Positions 33,965 through 42,684 of a DNA stretch of 64,000 bases are shown in pieces. The notes under the pieces are model-generated. The model had not been told where the DNA came from, searched no databases, and saw only the letters and a program-made list of their open reading frames with translations. The position numbers and the translations under genes were made by a program. The stretch comes from Pseudomonas sp. GL-B-19. GTDB lineage: Bacteria > Pseudomonadota > Gammaproteobacteria > Pseudomonadales > Pseudomonadaceae. The stretch is from NCBI RefSeq assembly GCF_019956415.1, contig NZ_JAHBDK010000020.1, positions 124,001 through 188,000 of the forward strand, read 5' to 3'. The first letter of the stretch is position 1. Each line of letters starts with the position of its first letter.

Positions 33965-33997
33965 TGTTGAATCAGTGTTGAATCAGTGTTGAATCAA
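33965..33997. repeat. Three tandem 11-bp units upstream of 34018
   Basis: TGTTGAATCAG occurs three times in a row (the third ends in A), 20 bases before the ribosome site of the next gene. The period is about one helical turn. Confidence 0.7.
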
Positions 33998-34017
33998 TGT
34001 TCTAACTGGAGGACGTC

Positions 34018-34323
34018 ATGATGATAGGTATAGGTTATTGGTTGTGCGCGTTGCTGTGGGGTGTGGTGCTGCTGGAGGAGATCCAATGCATGCCCCTAAA
34101 AGAATGGAAAGACGAGGGTCTGAAAAAGGTTCTGTTGCTGCGTCGGACTAGAACCCGAACCAACTACTTTTTAGCGTTGATCGCGGGCGCATTGTGCCTT
34201 TATAGCGAAATCCTGGTGGCGCCGGTCGATCAGAACATTTTCAATCCGGAGCTAATACTTGCCCTGTGTAGTGTTCTTTGGGGTGCTTATCTTTCCGTAG
34301 TCAGTATGAAGGGGAAGCGATAG
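34018..34323 (+). CDS. Small inner-membrane protein (101 aa)
   Basis: A 101-residue protein starting MMIGIGYWLCALLWGVVLLE with GGAGG before the ATG. Three hydrophobic segments (about 5-20, 48-64, 78-95) mark an integral membrane protein; a basic loop (KKVLLLRRTRTRTN) lies between the first two. No family recognised. Tandem repeats upstream may control it. Confidence 0.6.
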   Translation: MMIGIGYWLCALLWGVVLLEEIQCMPLKEWKDEGLKKVLLLRRTRTRTNYFLALIAGALCLYSEILVAPVDQNIFNPELILALCSVLWGAYLSVVSMKGKR

Positions 34324-34414
34324 ATGCCTATCGCCATGATGACTGCGGGTAATTGATATTTCACTATCGTCGGCCGGCAGGGATACTCCGCCGGTCAGGC
34401 GCTCAACTCAGCAT

Positions 34415-34609
34415 TTGAACAGCCGCAGCAGCGAACTTCGAAGCGTGTCTGCGCGTGATGAAGGGCGGCTAGCGCAGTCAGAAATGGCTGCCGGGGAACA
34501 ATACGACCTGCTTCTGAGGTTAGCGGACGAGTTTCAGGCGCGCGGCAATATTGATTGGGATGAGCGAAAGGATCTGGTGCTCGAGGCGGATTCAACACAC
34601 TGGATTTAG
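34415..34609 (+). CDS. Possible small soluble protein (64 aa)
   Basis: A 64-residue frame beginning at a TTG. The second half (QYDLLLRLADEFQARGNIDW) looks like genuine helical protein. No strong ribosome site is seen; support is weak. Confidence 0.3.
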   Translation: MNSRSSELRSVSARDEGRLAQSEMAAGEQYDLLLRLADEFQARGNIDWDERKDLVLEADSTHWI

Positions 34610-34712
34610 TGCAGGCGGGATCACGGTTAAACCGGCGCTAGCAGCACCTTGGGTGCTGCTAGCGAGGCTTGAGGCTGCTCATTTCTGTCAGCCGGGGGAC
34701 AGGCTACACCGA

Positions 34713-34919
34713 TCAGCTGTTGGCGTGATCGGTCGCCTTGGCCTTGCTTTCAGCTACAGCGGCTTCAGCCTTCTGTTTCTGTGCAACCTGGTAGGCTTCC
34801 ATCGAGACTTTCCGGGCCGACTCCATGCGATTGAACGTCTTGTCACCACCACCTGTGGCCATCGCCAGAGAAGAGGCGGTCAGAGTGGCGACTACGAAAA
34901 GGGCTTTCATGGATTTCAT
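34713..34919 (-). CDS. Small periplasmic protein, PtrA-like
   Basis: A 68-residue protein starting MKSMKALFVVATLTASSLAM, a signal peptide with likely cleavage at AMA/TGG. The mature part begins TGGGDKTFNRMESARKVSME and is helical and lysine-rich. From memory it resembles small secreted proteins of Pseudomonas linked to metal response or annotated PtrA-like. It lies near a membrane protein and a DUF2790 protein, genes often found together with copper response loci; that link is only by context. Confidence 0.6.
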   Translation of the reverse strand: MKSMKALFVVATLTASSLAMATGGGDKTFNRMESARKVSMEAYQVAQKQKAEAAVAESKAKATDHANS

Positions 34920-35002
34920 TGGGATATCCTCAAGTGAAATTTTGTGAACTGCTAACAGCGGGATTTATTGGCTAAAGCTGAATTTCCTCGTTCAACCTGG
35001 CT

Positions 35003-35656
35003 TCACCATCCTGCCAAGGCGGCGTTTCCTACTGTCCTGGTGCCTTGCTCCATACGCGCTTCGGTGTCTCTGTCTTTTGCCCAGGCAGTGAGCAGTACCA
35101 TCATCCCGAAACCGCCGACGATGAGAACCGGATAGGCTGCCAGCAACTCCACCAGCGAGTACTTCCAGGCCAGCGGACGACCAACACCCAGCATGGCGGC
35201 ATAGAACCACGACACGCCAGAGAACGCCCCCGAGAACAGCGCCAGCATGCGCAGGCTGAAGGAGAGTTTCAGTAACGAACCGGCTTTTTTCAGAGCGGGC
35301 ATTACAGCGCTATGCAACAGGAAGCCGTTAAAGGTCAACAGCACAACTATGCCAATTTTGGCTTGTAGTTTTGGATTGAGGAAATACTCCATCCCCTTGC
35401 CGGCATAATCGATCCCGACGATACCAATGCCCGTAATCCAAAGCGCTACAAGTGCAAGTCCTACGGTTTTTTGAAGGCTTTCCATGTGCGCATCATCGTG
35501 GTGGCCTGACGCATCTCCCTTCAGGAGTTGCTTGACCATTGCAATGTCACTGGTCAAAACCAGCCCGATTGCCACACAGCAGGCGATAAGATGAAAATAT
35601 ACAACGCCCAAACGCACATATTCCACGGTGGACGAAGAAAACATACTAAGTTCCAT
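35003..35656 (-). CDS. Integral membrane protein (217 aa)
   Basis: A 217-residue protein starting MELSMFSSSTVEYVRLGVVY with a GAGGT ribosome site. Five to six hydrophobic segments are visible (about 13-35, 66-85, 95-112, 128-150, 165-190). A His/Asp-rich cytoplasmic or periplasmic loop (GDASGHHDDAHMES) follows the first segment and could bind metal. I do not recognise the family with certainty. It is transcribed in the same direction as the PtrA-like gene, 83 bases upstream of it. Confidence 0.65.
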   Translation of the reverse strand: MELSMFSSSTVEYVRLGVVYFHLIACCVAIGLVLTSDIAMVKQLLKGDASGHHDDAHMESLQKTVGLALVALWITGIGIVGIDYAGKGMEYFLNPKLQAKIGIVVLLTFNGFLLHSAVMPALKKAGSLLKLSFSLRMLALFSGAFSGVSWFYAAMLGVGRPLAWKYSLVELLAAYPVLIVGGFGMMVLLTAWAKDRDTEARMEQGTRTVGNAALAGW

Positions 35657-35933
35657 GGTGACCTCTTGGTTTCAATAGTGAATCAACTTGGCTCTCGGCA
35701 CGGCTTGATTGTAATTTACCGTTGCTGACTGCCATTTAGATCCAGCAATTGTTATCAATTAATCTTGCGACATTACGCCGCCAAGATAATAGTGAGTTTC
35801 TCGAATGAACTTTTAGTCATTCGATCATGTCCATTTTCAGGTAACAAAAAACCTCAATCGCACTGAGTGCATGGGAGGTTTAACTTCCGCTTCTGGGGGG
35901 GCGGTGAGGCCCGGAACCCGATCGACGAGCGAA

Positions 35934-36212
35934 TCAGGCAATGTTGGTGGGGTCGGCGGGGCTTCCACCCCATTCGAGGAAACGGATCTTGTGAACCTCG
36001 CCCTCGCTGTCTTCGTAGACCAGGGTCACCGGTACCACGCCGGTCTTGTCGGATGTATCGGTGCGCTGCAGTACCCGTTTCACATCGATGTCCATCCCGT
36101 AGTGGTATTCGACGGCTGAGACATGCGCGCCGGGGTCTTGCAGGCTGCTCTGGTCGAAGACACTGGGTGCGAGACTGGAAATCACGGCACTGACAATTGT
36201 GGCCATGCTCAT
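35934..36212 (-). CDS. DUF2790 family protein
   Basis: A 92-residue protein starting MSMATIVSAVISSLAPSVFD, with GGAGG nine bases before the ATG. The domain HYGMDIDVKRVLQRTDTSDK ... VPVTLVYEDSEGEVHKIRFL, ending in WGGSPADP, is DUF2790, found in small Pseudomonas proteins often induced by metals. In the usual form there is a signal peptide. Here the N-terminal 20 residues are only weakly hydrophobic, so export is uncertain. It is complete. Confidence 0.75.
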   Translation of the reverse strand: MSMATIVSAVISSLAPSVFDQSSLQDPGAHVSAVEYHYGMDIDVKRVLQRTDTSDKTGVVPVTLVYEDSEGEVHKIRFLEWGGSPADPTNIA

Positions 36213-36672
36213 AAGGCTGTACCTCCACTGAAGTTCGCTTGACAAGGACTTAATGTGACACGTGGTGAAAGTGAAGTTCACTTCACCGCGACGAACGCGC
36301 CTGCCTGCAAAGCCTGTAGTGGCTGCAAACTCCCGGCAATTCCCCGCGCTTGACGCCTTTCGACCATTCGTCCTTTAAACCCCGTATTTGTTGGCCAAAG
36401 TCCGATTCTGATGGAGGTCATAACATGTCATGACAGATTGTCACGCACGGTGAATCAGTGCCTTCAATTCAGTCGGCTGAAGCCGAGTGATCGCGAACGC
36501 CTGCATTACCCAAGTCCGCCTGGCACTGGAAAAACAGTAGGCAGCCAAACAGGTTCTGGCCCAATTCGACACCCAATTGATCGGGGAAGAAATAGATATG
36601 TTCACGCGGTGGTTGTGACGGTGTATGGACCGAAAACGCCTGCTATCGAGCCAGGGGAGAAATGTCGGGTAT
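36213..36672. other. Intergenic region without a supported gene
   Basis: About 460 bases. A plus-strand frame from 36411 contains PPGTGKT by chance-like composition but has no surrounding ATPase features. I see nothing else here. Confidence 0.35.
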
Positions 36673-36742
36673 TGGCCGTTTTTTGCCTGTCGCGAAGGAC
36701 GGCAACCGATCCAAAACTGCCCATCGCAAGAAGCAGAAAACG
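36673..36742. repeat. Hairpin repeat, copy 6, next to an IS1182-like remnant
   Basis: TTGGCCGTTTTTTGCCTGTCGCG is followed by a degenerate right arm (AAGCAGAAAACGACC) that runs straight into the IS-type end CCAGGCTGTGTGAAAACG. Confidence 0.55.
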
Positions 36743-37320
36743 ACCCAGGCTGTGTGAAAACGCCAGTGGTTATCTAACCTTCTGGTCGTCTAGATCGTAT
36801 TGGGGGCGATCATGAAGCGATTCATTGAAGGTGAGGCTCGGACGCAAGTCACGTTGCTGCCTGAGTGCCTGGACGATTACGTAGCCGAAGAAAACCCAGT
36901 GCGCGTGGTCGGCTTGAGCGTGAGGCCGAGCGTAACGTCGAGTTGATGTGGCTGACGGGACGTTTGGCTCCAGACTTCAAAACCATTGCCGACTTTCGCA
37001 AGGACATCGGGGCGCAGCTTCACGACAGTCCAGACCAACAAATCTCTCTTACCGATCCAGATGCATGCTCAATGACCACGAGCGGTCGTGGCACCGGAAC
37101 GGTTGGCTACAACGTCCAAACAGCGGTCGACGACAAGCACCATCTGATCATTGCCCATGAGGTGACCAACGTTGGTAATGATCGTGGGCAACTGAGCAAT
37201 ATGGCGGACCAGGCGCGTGCAGAAATCGAGGCTGAATCGCTGACGGTGGTGGTCGACCGAGGCTATTACAAAGGGCTGGAAATCCTTGCCTGCGAGCAAG
37301 CCGGCATCACTACCCTTGAT
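36743..37320 (+). mobile_element. IS1182-type remnant with internal deletions
   Basis: A transposase start at 36812 (MKRFIEGEARTQVTLLPECL, then DDYVAEENPVRVV) jumps by deletion to REAERNVELMWLTGRLAPDF. It jumps again to QQISLTDPDACSMTT and GYNVQTAVDDKHHLIIAHEV, and stops after ILACEQAGITT. Only the left end is present. The copy is from a relative of the element at 23367, not the same element. Confidence 0.75.
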
Positions 37321-37371
37321 GTCAGTTTGTTGTCGCCATATGTTATTGGCATTCATGGAGGATTCTGACTG

Positions 37372-37974
37372 ATGGCACGTGTGGGTTTGATACTGACACC
37401 CGGTTTTGCGGACTGGGAATATGCTTTCATTGCTGGAACTGCGTCCCCGTTTTACGGGATCGACGTCAGGTTCTTCGCTGCTGCTACGGGGCAGTTCCGC
37501 TCGCAGGGCGGATTGGCTGTCACTGTCGATAGCAGTTTGCAGCAATGTCTGGAGTGGAAACCGGACGTCGTTGTCGTCATTGGTGGAATGTGCTGGGAAC
37601 GCGTAGAAGCACCGGATATTCGAGACTTTCTTCATGCCAGTCGCTCAAGTGGGGCGACAATTGCCGGTATCTGTGGGGGAACGCTGGCACTTGCGAGGGC
37701 GGGGCTTCTCGACACGGTTCCTCATACCTCGAACAGCGCAGACTTCTTACAACAGAATGCCGTAGGTTATGAAGGGCACACACATTATCGAAGCAGTGCA
37801 GTGGCTGTGGTTGCAGACCGCATCATAACTGCTCCAGGCCCCGCGCCCGTTAGCTTCACCTGCGCAGTGTTTGAAGGTGCCGGGCTATCCTCAGAGATCA
37901 CTTCTCAGTTCAGGTCAATGTTGGCAGTGGAACATGGGGGACTGCTTTCTCCTACAAAACAGTCGATCAGGTGA
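37372..37974 (+). CDS. DJ-1/PfpI family protein
   Basis: A 200-residue protein starting MARVGLILTPGFADWEYAFI. The nucleophile elbow is AGICGGTLALARAGLLD (Cys near residue 102), with GFADWEYA supplying the conserved Glu, and the fold is that of class I glutamine-amidotransferase-like proteins. Members act as deglycases, chaperone-like proteins or amidases; this one cannot be assigned further. It follows the IS remnant directly, with GGAGG before the ATG, so its native promoter may be displaced. It looks complete. Confidence 0.8.
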   Translation: MARVGLILTPGFADWEYAFIAGTASPFYGIDVRFFAAATGQFRSQGGLAVTVDSSLQQCLEWKPDVVVVIGGMCWERVEAPDIRDFLHASRSSGATIAGICGGTLALARAGLLDTVPHTSNSADFLQQNAVGYEGHTHYRSSAVAVVADRIITAPGPAPVSFTCAVFEGAGLSSEITSQFRSMLAVEHGGLLSPTKQSIR

Positions 37975-37992
37975 TGTGTTGGAGTGGCCGCC

Positions 37993-38399
37993 GATCGCGG
38001 TCATTCCGGCGCCATTATCACCGCGAGCGTCATCTTGATGAACTCTTCGTTCTTGTCGATCGTTTGAAGGGCGCCGCGGATATTGCCGCCGATCTCGGCC
38101 GCTCCGCGCTGCTCAACCCAAAGCGTGAGCTCCATGATGGCATCCTCCAGGGCGAGGTGGTTTTCGTTGATCTTGAATAGCAGGGAAGGGAGCAGGTCTG
38201 AGTTTGGCATCGCGATTCCTCCATGGAGGCTTCAGCGCAGCAGCAGTATTGGGAAGTGACGAACGGTAGACAGGACATCTAGGGAGGGAATGAAGCTTGT
38301 ACCACCTTTTGTACCACTGACCGTGTAAAGCAGGTTAAAACCGGGTATTCCAAAGTAAGGAAGTGACCGGTTTCATTGGCCCTGAGAACTTTTCCTCAG
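37993..38399. repeat. About 400-bp duplicated segment, copy C
   Basis: Counterpart of 16311-16714, containing the copy-C small gene and the same upstream region. Its right end cuts into a PrpF-family gene at about 38394, which shows that the segment moved as a block. Confidence 0.7.
38001..38210 (-). CDS. 69-residue protein of a three-copy family, copy C
   Basis: MPNSDLLPSLLFKINENHLA ... MTLAVIMAPE, 69 residues, differing from copy A at about ten positions. The differences are mostly conservative (for example AEIGGNIRG for AEVAGNVRG), a sign that the protein is under selection. Same GGAGGAATCGCG ribosome-site block. Function unknown; see copy A. Confidence 0.65.
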   Translation of the reverse strand: MPNSDLLPSLLFKINENHLALEDAIMELTLWVEQRGAAEIGGNIRGALQTIDKNEEFIKMTLAVIMAPE

Positions 38400-38693
38400 C
38401 TGACCCAGCTAAACAGCGGCAGCGGCCCGGACATCATGCAGGTAGGTATTACCCTGGGGGATGTCAGCCTGCGCAACGTACCCCAAGGTAGCGTGGCAGC
38501 AGAGTTGGCGTGTAGGGGAGAGGGCGACACGATGCAGCTTTCGGTTGAACATCCTACTGGTGAGTTCACCGTGGAACTGCGCTTCCAGGATGGGCGATTG
38601 ACCCGTTGCGGATTGATGCGCACTGCCCGATTGCTAATGGACGGGGTTGTGTTTGTTCCTGATCCTGGGCCGCCCCTTGAACGAACCTGGTAA
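38376..38693 (+). pseudogene. PrpF-family isomerase, C-terminal fragment
   Basis: The last about 60 residues (MQLSVEHPTGEFTVELRFQD ... LMRTARLLMDGVVFVP) fit the end of PrpF/GalD-type isomerases (EHPTG and MRTARLLMDG motifs). The family is about 350-400 residues; the rest is missing and the upstream part is from the duplicated segment. No start or ribosome site is convincing. Confidence 0.55.
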
Positions 38694-38810
38694 CTTGGGT
38701 CATACCAGGGCAGGCGCTGAATGACCCGTGCGGTAAACCAATGCTCAGCGCTTGACCCCGATGCTCGTGATGAAACGAGTGATCGAGGATCGAGCGCTGG
38801 CGTTGTAATG

Positions 38811-40226
38811 TCAGACACTGCCGACCAATTTCCCCTCATTCATCCTGCGCTTGTACGCACTGTCCCGATTTGCCAACCAGAAATACAACGGCGAAGTCAC
38901 CACCAGCCCGACCACCCAGGACAAGTCCGCGCCGTTGATGTGTTCTGAAATCGGGCCCACATACAACGGTGTGTTCATGAAAGGAATCTGCACCGCAATA
39001 CCGAGCGCGTACGCCAGCAAGGCCTGCGGGTTGTAGCGCCCATAAATCCCGCCATCCACGCGGAAGATCGAGGCAATGTCGTACTTGCCTTTGTGGATAG
39101 CGTAGAAGTCGATCAGGTTGATTGCCGTCCATGGCACCAGCACTACCAACAACACCAGCACCATATCGACGAAGTGGCCGATAAAGTCTTTTGAGGCGAA
39201 AACTGCTGCAATCGCACATGCTGCCAGTACGAGGATGGAGATCACCGCTCGGCTTTTCGCGGTGGGGATCCAGCGATACGCAAAGGTCTGCACCAGGGTG
39301 ATGATCGACAGCACCGCGCCATACAAATTGAGGGCGTTATGGCTGATCACGCTGAGCAGGAACAGCACCAACATCAACGGGCCGATAGAGCCGGTGGCAA
39401 GTTTGACGGCGTCCATCGTGTCCATGCCGACCGGGGTGGCAAGTACCGCGACGGCGCCGAAGATGAACGACAGACTGGAGCCCAGTGCCGAGCCCAGGTA
39501 AGTGGTCCAGAAAGTGGACGCGACCGGAACGTCAGCCGGCAGGTAGCGCGAGTAATCCGACACGTAGGGCGCGAAGGCGATCTGCCACAGCGCAGCCAGA
39601 GACACGGTAGCCAGCCAGCCGGAAATGTTGAATTCACCGCGGGTCAGAAAGTCCGTGGTCTGGATATGGGTAAAGATATAGCCAAACCCCAATACGATCC
39701 CGGCGCCCAGTACCCAGGTACCGATGCGGTTGAGCACATGGATAAAGCGGTAACCGATGATGCCGATGATCCCGGAGCCGATGGCGCCGATCACGATGCC
39801 CACGGGCACGGGCACTGCGTCGACCACACCGTGCAAGGATTTACCCGCCAGCACGATGTTGGAGGCAAAGAAGCCGATGTACATGACGCCGGCGATCACC
39901 ACCACCAGCAATGCGCCGAGGGAGCCGAACTGGGCGCGGCTCTGGATCATTTGCGGGATGCCCATCTGCGAGCCCTGGGCCGAGTGCAACGCCATCAACA
40001 CGCCGCCGACCAGGTGGCCGACGAGGATGGCGACGATGCCCCAGATCAGGTTCAGGTGGAACAGTTGCACTCCCAGTGCGCCGGTCACGATCGGCAATGG
40101 CGCGATGTTGCCGCCGAACCACAGGGTGAACAGGTCTCTTACCTTTCCATGGCGATCTTCAGGGGGCACGTATCCAATCGTGTGTTTTTCAATAAGCGGG
40201 GCGGAGGATGTCGCAGTGGTGACCAT
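38811..40226 (-). CDS. NCS1-family purine/pyrimidine-type permease (CodB-like)
   Basis: A 471-residue inner-membrane transporter with about 12 hydrophobic segments, starting MVTTATSSAPLIEKHTIGYV. I choose the ATG at 40226, which has GGAG six bases before it, over a TTG at 40238. The N-terminal PPEDRHGKVRDLFTLWFGGN and SDYSRYLP near residue 230 are NCS1 hallmarks. These carriers import cytosine, hydantoins, allantoin or related compounds with protons or sodium. It is divergent from a LysR regulator 250 bases away that is the likely controller. The true substrate is not known. Confidence 0.85.
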   Translation of the reverse strand: MVTTATSSAPLIEKHTIGYVPPEDRHGKVRDLFTLWFGGNIAPLPIVTGALGVQLFHLNLIWGIVAILVGHLVGGVLMALHSAQGSQMGIPQMIQSRAQFGSLGALLVVVIAGVMYIGFFASNIVLAGKSLHGVVDAVPVPVGIVIGAIGSGIIGIIGYRFIHVLNRIGTWVLGAGIVLGFGYIFTHIQTTDFLTRGEFNISGWLATVSLAALWQIAFAPYVSDYSRYLPADVPVASTFWTTYLGSALGSSLSFIFGAVAVLATPVGMDTMDAVKLATGSIGPLMLVLFLLSVISHNALNLYGAVLSIITLVQTFAYRWIPTAKSRAVISILVLAACAIAAVFASKDFIGHFVDMVLVLLVVLVPWTAINLIDFYAIHKGKYDIASIFRVDGGIYGRYNPQALLAYALGIAVQIPFMNTPLYVGPISEHINGADLSWVVGLVVTSPLYFWLANRDSAYKRRMNEGKLVGSV

Positions 40227-40476
40227 GAGGAACTCCAAGGCAAGGTGAGTACGTGGACGTACTTCGCAGTGCGCCGCCTGCGCGGCGCTTTGTTGTTGGA
40301 GTGATCATCTGCAATGGCGGCAGGCAGGTAAATTAGTAAGTTTGTTGCTATAGACCTTAAAAAAAGTATCTCGCCGGCCTTTTTGCTCCGGTATGTTGCA
40401 TGCACCGTGATCGCTGAAGAAAACAGTTTTTTCTTGCACGTGTTTGGGGCGAAATCCCACGTTTAACGAGGTTCCG

Positions 40477-41388
40477 ATGGCTGCCTACAACCTGCGCCAA
40501 CTCAGATATTTTGTTACCACGGCCGAGTGCGGCAGCGTCGCCGAGGCGTCGCGCAAGCTGTATATCGCGCAGCCGTCGGTCTCCACCGCGATCAAGCAGT
40601 TGGAAGACAGCTTTGGTGTGCAGCTGTTTATTCGCCATCACGCTCAAGGCGTGTCGTTGACGCCCAGTGGTGCACGGTTTTATCGCAAGGCGCAGGAGCT
40701 GTTGCGGGTGGCCCATGAGTTCGAGCAGAACGCCCTGGCGGACAACGACGTGGTGGCGGGGCAGATCGATATCGGCTGCTTTGAAACCGTGGCACCGCTG
40801 TACTTGCCGCGCTTGATCGCCGGCTTCAAGACGCGTTGGCCGGGGGTGGAGATTCGGATTCGCGATGGCGAGCAACAGGAACTGGTACAGGCGCTGACGG
40901 CAGGCAGTATCGATGTGGCCATGCTGTACGAGCATGACTTGGGCGGCACCATTGAAACCACGCCATTGATGCCGCCGCAACAGCCGTATGCGTTGTTGCC
41001 GACGGATCACCGTTTTGCACAGCAGCCCAAGGTGTCGCTGGCGGACCTGGTGCTGGAACCGATGATTTTGCTTGACGTTCTGCCCAGCCGGACCTACTTC
41101 GTAAGCATCTTTGAAGAGCGCGGGTTGACGCCGAATATCGTGTTCAGCTCGCCGTCGATCGAGATGGTGCGGGGGATGGTAGGGCGGGGGTTTGGGTTTT
41201 CGATATTGGTGACCAAACCGTTCACCGAGTACACCTACGATGGGCAGAAAGTCGTCTGTGTGCCATTGGCCGAAACCGTCACCGGTTCAGGTTTGTCGGC
41301 GGTGTGGTTGCGCCGTTCGCCCCTGACCAAACCGGTGCAGTTATTTGTCGACTACTGCCGCGAAGAACTCGCGCAACTATTGGGCTAA
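40477..41388 (+). CDS. LysR-family transcriptional regulator
   Basis: A 303-residue regulator starting MAAYNLRQLRYFVTTAECGS. The N-terminal winged helix (AEASRKLYIAQPSVSTAIKQ) and a periplasmic-binding-type effector domain (residues 90-295) are both typical. It is divergent from the NCS1 permease and probably controls it in response to the transported compound. It looks complete. A T-N11-A operator cannot be chosen with confidence among several candidates in 40227-40476. Confidence 0.85.
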   Translation: MAAYNLRQLRYFVTTAECGSVAEASRKLYIAQPSVSTAIKQLEDSFGVQLFIRHHAQGVSLTPSGARFYRKAQELLRVAHEFEQNALADNDVVAGQIDIGCFETVAPLYLPRLIAGFKTRWPGVEIRIRDGEQQELVQALTAGSIDVAMLYEHDLGGTIETTPLMPPQQPYALLPTDHRFAQQPKVSLADLVLEPMILLDVLPSRTYFVSIFEERGLTPNIVFSSPSIEMVRGMVGRGFGFSILVTKPFTEYTYDGQKVVCVPLAETVTGSGLSAVWLRRSPLTKPVQLFVDYCREELAQLLG

Positions 41389-41400
41389 ACCCAGGATTAA

Positions 41401-41510
41401 AAATGTGGGAGGGGCTTGCTCCCGATAACAGTGTGACAGTCAACTTATGCATCGACTGAACCACTGCAATCGGGACGGTGCGGCGTTCCGACAAGCCCCC
41501 TCCCACATTT
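41401..41510. repeat. Long imperfect inverted repeat (REP-type, fluorescens group)
   Basis: AAATGTGGGAGGGGCTTGC at 41401 pairs with the complementary block GCCCCCTCCCACATTT ending at 41510, around a central segment. This GTGGGAGGGGCTTG type is a common intergenic repeat of fluorescens-group genomes. It may act as a terminator for the convergent genes on either side. Confidence 0.8.
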
Positions 41511-41538
41511 GATTTTTGGTGTCTGGTAGATAGGCGGC

Positions 41539-42684
41539 TCAGGCGCGGATTGATTCCAGCATCCGCAGTAGCATCGCATCACACCCCGCTAATTGCGCCA
41601 CACTCACAAACTCATCCGGCTTATGCCCCTGGTCCATGCTCCCGGGCCCGCACACCACCGTGGGAATGCCCGCCGCATCGAACAACCCGCCCTCAGTACC
41701 AAACGCTACCGTGCCAAATTCCCGCGAACCGGAAAACGCCGCGATCAATTCTGCCGCCTGGCTGCGTTCGTCGGTGACCAAGCCTGGGTAAGCGGACAAC
41801 TCGGTAAAACGAATCGCACTCTGGCGACTGACTGCCTGCATGCGCGGCAGCACTTTTTGCATGGCATAAGCCTGCAACTCCTCAGCTACCTCACCCGGAT
41901 CCAGCGACGGCAAGGCACGAATCTCAAAATCAAACCGACAATCTGCCGGCACGATATTCAGCGCCTTGCCGCCACTGATCACCCCGGTTTGCACCGTGCT
42001 GAATGGCGGATCGAAACGCGCATCCTGGGTGTCCCGCAGGCGTTGCCCGATTCTTCCCAATTCACCAATCAACTCCGCCGCATGCTCGATGGCGTTCACC
42101 CCATACGGCGCATAGGCCGAGTGACATGCCTCGCCATGCACATCACAGCGCATGGCCAACTTGCCCTTATGGCCGAGTACCGGCTTGAGCTCGGTCGGTT
42201 CACCGATAATGCACAGCATCGGCTTCACCGGCCGCTGCTCAAGCACCTTGAGCAACGAACGCACACCGAGGCAGCCGACTTCTTCGTCGTACGACAGGGC
42301 GATATGCACCGGGATCCGCAGCGGCGCCTTCACCAATGCTGGCACCAGCGCCAGCACACAGGCTATATAGCCCTTCATGTCTGCCGTGCCCCGGCCAAAC
42401 AGCTTGCCGTCGCGCTCAGTTAGCTCGAATGGCGGTACCGTCCATGGCTGCCCATCCACCGGCACTACATCGGTATGCCCTGAAAGTGCGATGCCCGGCA
42501 ACTCCACCGGGCCGATGCTGGCAAACAGATTGGCCTTGCTTCGCTCCTCGTTGTAGACCAGATCGCTGGTCACACCGAAACCCGCCAAGTAATCATGCAC
42601 AAACTCGATCAGATGCAGGTTGGATTCGCGGCTGGTGGTATCAAACCCTACCAGCGTCTGCAGCAGTTCGCGGCTGCTGCTCAT
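41539..42684 (-). CDS. M20 metallopeptidase, acetylornithine deacetylase (ArgE) type
   Basis: A 381-residue enzyme starting MSSSRELLQTLVGFDTTSRE. The metal ligands are in LSGHTDVVP, GRGTADMKG and SYDEEVGC, with GEPTE and the late GHKPDEFV also present, as in the ArgE/DapE group. It should remove an acyl group from an amino acid or similar compound. It is last in an operon, overlapping the DUF1028 gene by 4 bases. The operon setting points to catabolism of an N-acyl compound rather than arginine synthesis. Confidence 0.8.
   Translation of the reverse strand: MSSSRELLQTLVGFDTTSRESNLHLIEFVHDYLAGFGVTSDLVYNEERSKANLFASIGPVELPGIALSGHTDVVPVDGQPWTVPPFELTERDGKLFGRGTADMKGYIACVLALVPALVKAPLRIPVHIALSYDEEVGCLGVRSLLKVLEQRPVKPMLCIIGEPTELKPVLGHKGKLAMRCDVHGEACHSAYAPYGVNAIEHAAELIGELGRIGQRLRDTQDARFDPPFSTVQTGVISGGKALNIVPADCRFDFEIRALPSLDPGEVAEELQAYAMQKVLPRMQAVSRQSAIRFTELSAYPGLVTDERSQAAELIAAFSGSREFGTVAFGTEGGLFDAAGIPTVVCGPGSMDQGHKPDEFVSVAQLAGCDAMLLRMLESIRA

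Noticed and set aside
36411..36815. 134-residue frame containing PPGTGKT
   Set aside because: The motif is isolated: no Walker B, no helicase or AAA pattern, no ribosome site, and it runs into hairpin and IS sequence.
38811..41388. Association of the NCS1 permease/LysR pair with the FMO operon
   Set aside because: They are separated by a REP-type repeat and are convergent; no shared operator is seen, so I keep them as separate units.
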